Below, piece after piece: positions 62,601-64,000 of a stretch of DNA of 64,000 bases. The notes under the pieces are model-generated. The model had not been told where the DNA came from and ran no database searches. It saw only the letters and a program-made list of their open reading frames with translations. The stretch lies in the NCBI GenBank assembly GCA_007695145.1, contig REEI01000041.1, forward strand, positions 19,339-83,338, written 5' to 3'. Each line of letters opens with the position of its first letter. Position 1 is the first letter of the stretch. A program made the translations under genes and the position numbers. The DNA is from Saprospirales bacterium. GTDB lineage: Bacteria; Bacteroidota; Bacteroidia; Chitinophagales; Saprospiraceae.

Positions 62601-63423
62601 GTTCGAAACTTACTTCCCTGAGTATATTGAATATAGCAATATCACGGAAGATCAGAAAGGTGAGGACTATGTGGCTGTTAAGATCGGTGATGTGACTGAT
62701 GATATCGGTCAGGCTCAGAATGCTCAAAGCAGAGCTTACAGATCACTATTGATTGAAAATCGCGAGTTGAATAGGGGAGAGGTGGTTACCGTACCTGTAA
62801 TGATGAATGGCATCAACCAGGCCGTGGGTTATCAGTTTGGACTGAACTTCAGTACTACTGACCTGCGATTTATGGATGTTCAATTCAACAGTGACCTGAG
62901 CAATATCATGCCGGCTAACTTCTCCGATCGCTTTGCAAAAGAGGGAGTATTGAGAACCAACTGGTTCAATGCATTGTCTCAGGATATTTACAACGGTATG
63001 GAATTGATGACCCTCAGCTTCGAAGTCTTAACAGACGGAATTATGTTGAGCGATGTGATCTCTATGGAGTCTGAAAGAATGCTTCCAGAAGCATACGACA
63101 ACTTCGGTGAGATTTACAACCTGAACGTTGAGTTTATCGAGAGAACTGCTATTGCAGCGGATGCTTTTGAACTGTTCCAGAACCAGCCTAACCCGTTTGG
63201 TACTGAAACCGTCATTGGCTTTGTACTTCCGGAAGAAATGGATGTGACCATCGAAATCATTGATGAGACCGGCCGATTGATAAGAAGCTATGATATTCAG
63301 GCTACTGAAGGCTATAATGCTCTTCGCGTAGATGCTGATAATCTCAGCTCTGGATTATACTACTACCGACTGGTTTCTGATAAGTATCACGCTGTTAAGC
63401 GAATGATACTGCAAAATCAGTAA
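41644..63423 (+). CDS. Giant secreted HYR-repeat protein with dockerin-like, cohesin-like and T9SS type A domains
   Basis: A 7259-residue uninterrupted ORF. The signal peptide ends near MNQVEAQ. By eye, about 70 modules of about 80-110 residues follow, each ending in a strand like CSFTVTVEDNEAP and most opening with xxxCPxD; a DNC motif sits mid-module. This is the HYR (hyalin repeat) immunoglobulin-like fold, with acidic loops that may bind calcium and paired cysteines. The tail has a dockerin-like EF pair (AADANKDDNLSVVDLVLFLNLIVG), a cohesin-like stretch (VVTVPVMMNGINQAVGYQFGLNF) and the T9SS tail (FELFQNQPNPFG to KRMILQNQ). It is probably a surface adhesin or fibre exported by the T9SS; gliding, biofilm or prey/particle attachment are possible roles. 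No enzyme domain was seen. Confidence 0.93.
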   Translation: MIANIYSRINRTAGFVTLTCLSTLFFLSLGMNQVEAQCNTTPGGSVTVDANASGVGFLNAAQLTANGWTLDGGFFCGTLRYFDGPAPGGVLLGTELIGVGSGLARSCGTFTIWVEQASGPAGFNAGNREPVTFTVTDPVLDLPAVGAFDISYDCDVNPGIVTTYLSSIQLDIAAASSSNCNDIDAVWIVGSADTVSNSCVGNTREVIIQHRYEVTNNHGVSEDYFVNITYVDNEAPEWDDPTTGVLPGNNGATFDPGINRLVVTLDCNDPDFAANLTAWQAWQPSATDNCNQNTVSVSVFNTDVVNPGCPIYERQVTRFDASDGCVTTTAGERFRLWLNLVDDQAPVITSAPDTVDVFTAPPGWPNCQYVFTDELDITATDCRTFTSDWSVSIATTGNIVDNGSGTGLSANPTLEVGEYEITYLIDDGCNQNDTSIYIRVINNNGLDVTCPANQGPIPFLSNGCGNTAVWNRPEVTGFCTGNYSDYFVGTTIVNLANGDSSNVVVSPIDPADTLGVSANVTEGEWEVVYYFEDNLGDSYTCSFTITVEDDRAAEFTSCNTPPDIAACDSTRVQDLAPQLRCPASVDSVVQYPPVDMYLVDVPGLVVADGETFEVTIISYSLFRSDTCVKVVTLNETLNDSPTRNVDSLPAINPNTLLAAGCGAINIPRPTATSCSGETIYGVAGPGGIDLSDTTRWVITGEFNLANLIWTYTDGNGSSTQEQEIEITSDERAPLVVCPNDVVVSTDANVCERTNVPGINLTYVSPGLPYTEGNLLSPGQYTDDCDPSPEVSYEINGVGGFTPGNDAGVGTFDLGVNTVTYQVEDDNGNSSSCTVDVTVEDNEPPTFDCPTSQTLFTSDLDLFTGDCSIEFNDMFDPTNIQDNCDPDPTVSWATPGFLNPLGLTMSPSSGSTLDGVEADISPNFLGFGLGIGQVTVQWSVTDNAGNNSTCNVTYVIIDDEDPEIDCPTDITVSYIADGGGVEVCSYTASGGEFDFTSVTDNCSANTPTYIITGATNTGGTGSIDGVVLNIGDNNVTWSVSDPQGNTDDCSFTVTVEDDQAPLVDFTTAQECGDTITVVSTSVECNPPISWEQPIFDLSLFECNLVTATRTITGAGVNGPAPAYDVNNDILAYVSAGFNLGATEIVYFFADAAGNDTTCTITVIAEDNTNPQLVACAGSIDLNGICDNIPIGDLRANAAFTDNCISFTVFQSPSPTTTRFDANGGVSLNDGDAITVRVWAEDASGNPSDTCFLTVTFFANDNPIPNVSPLPILNLDNDLDIGCGSVELAAPTATNCNGDVILGVPSGGGALTDVNGDGTLWLIENPTPVTITWTYDNAGNIVSQNQTIQFENNDRDPRVVCFPNQTFSVLSGCTFNPESASSGVLDFTYVSPMIPYSSFSLNPGEYTDICDIDPVVSWEVTGATFGSGTNSNPGNFDYNVGLHTVSVTVADDQGQDATCSFELTVQDNISPAISVPSTTVTLFSNDGGWTGCTYIFDDSFDLEIWGSVSDNCGIASVEWSIPGFVPVFPFINPIAVTPSSSSGVTTLSGLEMDASATSSGFFNGSGTAVIRWTVTDVNGNTSTQDVRFNFIDNTPPDLVCPVDTTVDYSTGGGTSTVCTYTVSGGIFDATVDDNCTVTSFSYAITGATFSVGTGSVDGESLNIGNNTITWAATDGALNASTCSFNVEVVDDLAPEIDFITSQECGDTIRIYSTPTSCNPSVGWEQPILDQSLFDCSNIVSGIRTLTNNIGNPDPYVFNNPGSYNGSSDFALGFGSILYEFEDAAGNITTCELTVEVLDTIPPVLNSCDVTATVNSICDNVNLPSFTGNAAIADNCTALSFFQSPAADTDLIDANGGTSLTDGDQITVLVWATDNSGNVSDTCSITVTFNADSIPVPAVSSLPGINPGNTLEAGCGPLAIDAPIATTCNGDTIYATTGGAGITDLGTTPPSYEFNNFNGNVIWGYDDGFGNVTSQNQNIQVTSDTAAPAVICPTDILVSTDPNECTAIPNNTTGVNLAMTFVDPSGDFPPYPPTSLTTGEYTDNCDSNPTVEFEFSGATVFGPATIVGNDPGTQVFNDGTTTVTVTVTDASSNSASCSYTVTVEDNQAPLLTCPGDPITVVAFNDPGECFATVNNIGVDVVENCAIDTIYYEIFFLTSTVSGPNDASGTQFPVGGFLNYPVVYTAIDTSGNIGTCTFFVQVFDNEPPAINPIICDTTFTNDTDLGLCTYTQSFNYGFVVTDNCTDLANLTFETEFVNPDGSVSMVNGQTFNYDFEVGTTVATLTATDLAGNSSTCESTFVVEDNELPIINCNPNDTIAGLACELGAQEFALDFSDNCGVVLDSFASFNIDNNGVLLTAGGEIKINGITGELFFTANIFAGLTTIEYTVLDVNGNESLPCEFTVLLLENSNTTVVCQPTPSVNLNSNGEANIPLNLVYSSHDGFCPNPTIVHSPTSVDCTDGDDVLVTVVVSDNAGNIDSCQTTVAINDLILPTAACVDTFTAILDSNGEVTITTSDIDNGSDDNTSPLCALDLSLDIVNFDCGNVGPNTVVLTVEDVYENVSTCSAVVNVVDNEAPSIVCPSDLNVDTDAGICTHNVASLEPVSVSDNCAIDSVSYAISGATSGSGLSPLANVDFNLGNSTVVFTATDVSGNSTTCSVLVVVTDNEAPVANTGICNNVDTVSTDAGLCSAAIDYDFVSDGWFSDNCTSNENLFYSGEITNPDMTTTPFTGGDPTLTFQLGTSTLTVFAEDAAGNISLACVNTIEVEDNELPDPGCPANIDFGTAVDCDATIELFFNPTDNCGLEVDSFQLTFDNFAQQPNIQNSGWRNGVLGGNPVLVEFGTGTTDVTFWVEDVNGNSNSCTFQVEVTTGNDDLSITCFTGRTVELGSDGTHTFSGADDLFGNIIGACPPTQTFFTPAFVDCQDGDSVEVEIIYVDNAGQSDTCTTTVAIEDNIPPVPSCVTALTVELDSTGNQSITTADIDDGSNDNTFPTCPLDLSLNVDQFSCADLGQVDVWLTVVDVYDNVDSCLVVVDVVDNLNPQIFCPDDVAVSTDLGDCTAVVTDIAPDSTWENCTIDSITYVITGVTSGSGNDDASGSVFELGASLVTYTIYDNSQNSTTCSFSVTVDDNEPPMITCATQDTTVGTSEDGIIGDCVFSINGANAAGFSASATDNCAMPPVVTHNISGLASNQSLVGFDAPLGTTTIVWTADDGNGNTASCSFVLTVEDDEDPFAGCPGNISITNASGCDATRLISVTPTDNCGLVWSSFTVDFDNAGTGLVNDLVPAWQQAQANGELLVEFAIGETVVTYFIEDESQNSHECSFIVTVTEGDDTGTLVCQDEITVELNADGYYALRTNDLIIEHNGFCSPITDIFTPDTLFCTDGDQIIVAIESFDNGGNSDNCTVIVNIVDNINPTAICLQSLNVYLDVDGLAVLDSNALDDGSFDNTTVSNPSCDLDFEISQSGFDCSDLGTSTIFQVVTDVYDNVDTCYTSVTVLDTLAPVVTCPMDVIVDNDAGECSAEVSGIEPLDVSDNCTVVDTSFTFSGDLIGSGSGDASGTVFPVGTTTVVYTISDESNNTSSCDFTVTVNDVEAPAITCVLTPINLGTSEDGNPGDCVYTASNAEFDATATDNCQLDQVFNNLNNTASLDGEDFGLGTHTVRWYATDIYGNIDSCDIEITVVDDELPNPGCPGNQLFSNASGCGDVYQIGINAFDNCQLDTSSFAITFNRSDASIANPLDNHVANGSVLLNLPVGVTQVTYYIEDVNNNANSCSFTIGVTVGDPSAGVTLTCQNPIEVYLDQNGEYEFIEDDLLNTINGFCEPRVTTITPAVVDCEDRPNLTVQLKVEDFGGRIDSCTTSVTILDTIPPVALCQDTTVYLDAQGFVSIDSSFINDGSFDNADLCGLTMELSESNFDCEDVGANTVALTVTDVFSNSTTCEATVTVVDSIPPTIECVANQAQFNDPGECGAVVDNLALVVADDNCAIDTIEFTVSGDTQAGGGDDASGVFFNVGTSTVTYTVTDVNNNVSTCSFDVVITDNEAPQFEGPFANGDTLVLTSGDNVFYECFYEVISTEFDPVVTDNCAVAAVWNDLNNASSLAGVQFAPGTHDVRWYAEDIYGNIDSIDIEITVEDDEAPIVTCDANFDLNANSGCDASRQFNIGFEDNCAIDASTFEYFTDNPDVNEVSVNNLTENGVEVTLEFPVGTTIVGWVIQDIYGNADTCYTTVNVFTTNGPIANCVDNFTAILDENGEYAPRPQDLLTNYTPGQSSCGIDTVMFSPDVLDCSNRPVTTVEVTVMDVAGLTDVCSVPVTITDTIPPVALCRDTTVYLDAQGFVSIDSSYINNGSSDNADLCGLTMDLSRMTFDCDDIENNPISVTLTVTDVFGNSSECVGNVVVLDTVPPVPVCPASVVQDNDMGECGAVVNNIDLTADDNCAVDFWSYSLTGATQGSGSDNASGEFFVAGTTTVTYTVNDVNNNTASCSFDVTINDTENPVIVCSSDTLVTTSGDGLPDYDCLYVTQGAEFDPVSITDNCMVDSWSNSENGQASLAGVAFEAGTHTVTWTVLDTAGNSSTCDIVIEVLDDQAPVLSNCPSDVTIQSAGNCGTNYSWIVPDSIDNCEIESLTVSSTNRPGFWINTVIPGFHDADFPVGSTTIQYMLTDTTGNADSCSFVVTVTGAPNTQQGPEITCQSAPYIAHLNTDGEFVIDTSTFGEYGVTIVSGECPISNKWVGQQVLTCADIPQVQVTFFVNDGAGNIDSCQKTFTIVDTIAPVAACMDATVYLDATGFKMIDETYIDDNSSDNAEACGLDFVLSRTTFGCVDVDNPVTVTMTVTDIFGLSDSCTAVVTVLDSIAPTVMCPTVLSSYINDMGECGAVIDMLELVANDACGIASVTWSASGATNATGTDDVSGTFFDVGSTDVTYTASDSSGNSSTCTFTIQVDDIEAPVVLCPQPQTRGTGDDNEGLYDCAYTTQGAEFDYTDVTDNCAVDTFYHNQSGAASAQTLDGFVFGLGTTQVVWTVIDEAGLSSTCSFTVNVNDNEAPDFQGTCLPDTIIASTLTSCDALFVWTTPVAIDNCQLVSTSEEAVDPSGASILVFPNGSTNRQAMFPAGTSTVTYVATDAAGNSTECEFDVTVTNSGSGPIAICLYAPDIFLDANGQATIEPEDINPTYGSQGNCPLADVSVSPSLITCSNLDEVLVTLTVVDFAGGSDQCQVTLNVIDNIDPTAVCDDFTVALSASGSATVNATDIDNGSSDNCNIVSRELSTGGNSWSNSLNFACGQLGPNVVYLRVTDQSGNSASCDATVVVEDNIAPVVNCPADVTVGTSSIGSFDCVGSHTWTIPTPSDNCGISSFTEMLTGSTVAGPDNVMGQGGTSTTQTFELGTTTVVYSASDVAGNNADCSFDVTVVDDQAPQITCPSDAVFATSEDGSGDCSFTLTGTDLDATASDNCSGIGAVSNDFNSGSSLDGATFPVGTTTVEWSVSDATGSNSSACTFTVTVADDEGPIFDYCPPSVTIPTVGPGACNNNYTWQAPMEADIDDNCGFGDLTVTESVSSPYGTITIIPTGYDPTDPTKQERTALFPIGTSTVFYTAVDLAGNETVCSFDVTVTESTPPVALCQDATVYLDASGTAAITPDDVDNNSFDNCEIASMSVDPSTFGCNDVGTGVSVTLTVEDFSGNTATCTSTVTVLDTIPPMAACQDITVDLDGSGQAVVEAEDVDANAGGNCSVDSYEISTDGGNSFLSSALFTCADLGGQSVVLMITDQNGNEATCDATVTVEDVTSPQITCPNGGSVVTSNNGTGDCTGSFTWTVPTPTDNCEVTVLEAQLSGATSGTIDQLDILGQTVSADFNVGTTTVVYYTEDQSGNTATCEVTVVVTDDEAPALAGPTSLSVTTSEDGQPGDCRYTVNGNEFDPTSFGDNCSLTAVPVHNYTGGGVISNTTLSNARFPVGTTNVVWSLTDDAGLTSSYTLTVTVADDEAPVFLTCPSDRTVNSSAFNCNQIVAWNLPYAISDNCGVASVTEEFSDPAVNPIHNYNFFNQTGSTGTALFSAGITTVTYTATDVNGLSSVCEFTVTVLDNQAPVVTNCPTSATITDICADTPLPDWTGTVTVTDNCTGNQEVSQYPAAGTLLGDIAGLILNEGQTFTVTVTATDLSPNYLSGSCSFEVTLVNDDVPQPLVPGPLLPTTNEIACDGNSAIVVAPLANISGGCNGPSQVSAQLVPVPSGVVNNGNGTYTFPNGFNAMVTWVYTNGSNEVSQLQTIVVSPDNNAPVAICQTATVSLNAMGTGSLTASMVDGGSFDSECSIASRSVSQTSFSCANLGTNTVTLTVTDENGNNATCNATVNVVDNIAPVAVCQNAVIELQPNEMVTLDPAMINNGSSDNCGSISLAATPSTFGCGDTGVNHVILTVTDGSGNTAQCSATVVVNNNLPPAVTCNDITVQLNGSGSAAINLGMVADISVPCDANFTASLSKTSFNCGDVGANTVVVTASNSDNNQLANCTATVTVEDNIAPVIVSCPVNVLTCNAGVDIPALVATDNCGIDDITYVLSGVTEGSGDGSVAITDVNFLHGVTNINYTVTDVNGNTASCVTVVTIDNTSEPTTICINDLNVNIGSSGMISIDAAFFNANSFDPGCPDTELSYLMSVNGGDLVSSFDFDCSSVGTNSIMLHAYDGAGNSGNCQTTLNVFDVIAPTAVCNAGIDVSLGTNGTVEINPADLDGGSSDNCFISFSASQTVFDCEDIGTNSVTLTVTDSGGNTATCTTTVTVEDDMPPVAICDDPVFVISNPNHAIILEAADVDGGSSDNCGIASMSVTPSVFTCSNEGANLVVLTVTDNNGNVSTCESTVTIICQEDIYVVSGRVSTEYGYNLDQVEVTMTGSSSQSMVTGSNGNYTFTVENGSDVTVTPTRDIDYLEGVSTLDLILIQRHILQIEALDSPYKIIAADANKDDNLSVVDLVLFLNLIVGNIDELPDNDSWRFVPADFDFPNPVNPFETYFPEYIEYSNITEDQKGEDYVAVKIGDVTDDIGQAQNAQSRAYRSLLIENRELNRGEVVTVPVMMNGINQAVGYQFGLNFSTTDLRFMDVQFNSDLSNIMPANFSDRFAKEGVLRTNWFNALSQDIYNGMELMTLSFEVLTDGIMLSDVISMESERMLPEAYDNFGEIYNLNVEFIERTAIAADAFELFQNQPNPFGTETVIGFVLPEEMDVTIEIIDETGRLIRSYDIQATEGYNALRVDADNLSSGLYYYRLVSDKYHAVKRMILQNQ
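43561..45420 (+). repeat. Six-module super-repeat, unit 1
   Basis: 1860 bases, 620 residues. The modules in order begin VDSLPAINPN / LVVCPNDVVVST / TFDCPTSQTLF / EIDCPTDITVSY / LVDFTTAQECGDTI / QLVACAGSIDLNGICDN. The same order is repeated in the next unit. Confidence 0.8.
45421..47310 (+). repeat. Six-module super-repeat, unit 2
   Basis: 1890 bases, 630 residues. Module openings are VSPLPILNLDND / RVVCFPNQTF / ISVPSTTVTLF / DLVCPVDTTVDY / EIDFITSQECGDTI / VLNSCDVTATVNSICDN, matching unit 1 one by one. A partial third unit (first two module types) continues to 47961. Confidence 0.8.
47962..49110 (+). repeat. Five-module super-repeat, partial leading unit (B-C-D-E)
   Basis: Four modules, 383 residues, opening LLTCPGDPITVV, INPIICDTTF, IINCNPNDTI and TTVVCQPTPSVNLN. 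It lacks the A-type module and marks the change from the six-module to the five-module cycle. Confidence 0.7.
49111..57303 (+). repeat. Five-module super-repeat, six complete units (A-B-C-D-E)
   Basis: A-type modules start at 49111, 50503, 51880, 53239, 54589 and 55945, and the next at 57304. Unit lengths are 1392, 1377, 1359, 1350, 1356 and 1359 bases (450-464 residues). A modules carry a xxCxDxTVYLDxxG opening and a (D/N)xGSxDN motif; B modules a DxGECxAxV and SGxTxGSG motif; C modules GTSEDG or similar and a FGLGTHTVxW strand; D modules a CPxN..SGCD opening; E modules a LDxNGxY opening. Confidence 0.85.
57304..60441 (+). repeat. Irregular HYR zone with shortened units
   Basis: From A at 57304 the order is A-B-C-D and then a new A at 58471, 1167 bases later, so module E is missing. 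A second A follows directly, then B-C-D-like modules. Modules of the six-module set reappear near 59878 (CPTSATITDICAD) and 60151 (PLVPGPLLPTTNE). Confidence 0.65.
60442..62178 (+). repeat. Tandem A-type HYR modules near the C-terminus
   Basis: Consecutive modules opening VAICQTATVSLN, VAVCQNAVIELQ, AVTCNDITVQLN, then (after an intervening CPVNVLTCNAG module) TTICINDLNVNIG, TAVCNAGIDVSLG and VAICDDPVFVIS. These are mostly one module type in tandem rather than the five-module cycle. Confidence 0.65.
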
Positions 63424-63455
63424 ATCCCAGTCAGGGTTTATGAAATGATATGAAA

Positions 63456-63491
63456 AGAGCGGTTGGGTTTTCCCGATCGCTCTTTTTCTTT
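63456..63491 (+). terminator. Rho-independent terminator after the giant gene
   Basis: AGAGCGGTTGGG pairs with CCCGATCGCTCT over 12 positions (two G-U type pairs) around a TTTT loop, then TTTTTCTTTG. A strong stop 33 bases after the TAA. Confidence 0.88.
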
Positions 63492-63634
63492 GCCAATACT
63501 TGGCCATGCCGCTTTTTTCATTATATTTATCGCACACCTTATATATAGCTAGAGGTCTACCCTGCCTCCAGGCTAAATGCCCTTCCCTTGCGAACTGCTA
63601 CATATATATATGTATCTCAATTTTCGCCCTTCTG

Positions 63635-63990
63635 AATGAATCAGATATAGCATGCCCTTTGAAATAGTTTATCGAATCCTAAAAATATATGCAAGGAATA
63701 GGATACAATGCTGCCAATAGCCAACCGGAAATTTTACACAAGCTAAACATTTGTCAGCCTTGAATTTTTTTATTACTTTTTGTACTTGTGCTGCGCTTGC
63801 CGTACCACTTGTACTGAGTGTTTATCAAAGCACTTGTGCTGAGCGTATCGAAGCACTTGTGCTGAGTGTATCGAAGCATCAGAATCAATAGTAGGAGTGA
63901 ACGCTATTTAGCTGGTAACTTCAGTATAAATCTGGTTGATGATAGGTGGAAGATGAGTAAAAGTTATTGATGCACAATTGAAAAATGATT
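63635..63990 (+). repeat. Dispersed intergenic repeat, copy 2
   Basis: Blocks AATGAATCAGATATAGCATG, AGCCTTGAATTTTTTTATTA followed by GTACTTGTGCTGCGCTTGCC, and GATGATAGGTGGAAGATGAG through CACAATTGAAAAATGATT match copy 1 in order. It is about 125 bases longer, mainly through extra 23-base units. Confidence 0.7.
63782..63876 (+). repeat. Short tandem repeat of about 23 bases
   Basis: Four units of the CACTTGTGCTGAGCGTATCG-AAG type: 63782-63805 (diverged), 63806-63830 (diverged, 25 bases), 63831-63853 and 63854-63876. The last two differ by one base. There are no unique spacers, so it is not a CRISPR array. Confidence 0.8.
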
Positions 63991-64000
63991 AGTTATATAT

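Larger units (their letters stand above)
63492..64000. other. Intergenic end of the window holding repeat copy 2
   Basis: About 510 bases with no gene. It contains the second copy of the dispersed repeat and its 23-base tandem array; see those entries. Confidence 0.6.

Noticed and set aside
41658-62727. Many antisense ORFs inside the giant gene (for example 45075..45629, 46923..47432, 56413..56862)
   Set aside because: They are shadows of a repetitive reading frame and show no independent family motifs or start sites.
63782-63876. CRISPR-like array
   Set aside because: Units are directly adjacent with no unique spacers, and no cas genes are present.

Overview
The window looks like chromosomal DNA of a Bacteroidota bacterium, probably from the Saprospiria/Lewinella-type lineage (inference; there is no 16S gene here). 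The signs are a complete porP-gldK-gldL-gldM-gldN type IX secretion/gliding cluster, secreted proteins with type A T9SS C-terminal tails, a CarboxypepD-type TonB-dependent receptor, Bacteroidota-style promoters (TTG-N19-21-TAnnTTTG) and few strong Shine-Dalgarno sites. There are no rRNA or tRNA genes, CRISPR arrays, phage genes or intact insertion sequences.

Layout. 1-2.3 kb (minus strand): the start of an ABC-3 metal permease cut by the window edge, a Ppx/GppA phosphatase, a lipoprotein and a small beta-barrel protein. 2.7-9.6 kb (plus): a small conserved protein, an MBL-fold hydrolase, then porP and gldKLMN, closed by a strong terminator. 9.9-14.5 kb: a GT-C glycosyltransferase (minus), a beta-helix lipoprotein and a double retropepsin-PDZ protein. 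14.5-16.2 kb: rplU and rpmA, with L27 carrying a helix-hairpin-helix-type extension, then an SRPBCC protein (minus). 16.4-20.7 kb: a broken T9SS cargo gene, a TonB-dependent receptor and an intact T9SS cargo gene. 20.8-25.3 kb: a class V aminotransferase (minus), a subtilase, csaA and an HD-domain hydrolase. 25.3-30.2 kb (minus): recF, a DUF721/DciA-like gene, and an NTT-like transporter with HEAT repeats overlapping a separate cyclic-nucleotide-binding gene. 30.8-41.1 kb (plus): a DoxX/MauE-type membrane protein, nusB, guaA, a periplasmic-binding-type lipoprotein, a TrmH-family methylase, a class I aminotransferase and an acyl-CoA carboxylase beta subunit. 41.6-63.4 kb: one 7259-residue secreted protein that fills a third of the window.

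The giant protein is the outstanding feature. It has a signal peptide, about 70 HYR-like, Cys-rich beta-sandwich modules (counted by eye), a dockerin-like segment, a cohesin-like segment and a T9SS type A tail. Its modules form higher-order repeats: a six-module cycle of about 1.86-1.89 kb in the first third, then a five-module cycle of about 1.35-1.39 kb repeated six times, then a mixed zone with tandem copies of one module type. The T9SS core encoded at 3.9-9.6 kb is the obvious export machine for this protein and for the other tail-bearing proteins. A dispersed intergenic repeat occurs on both sides of this end of the window (37.6 kb and 63.6 kb).
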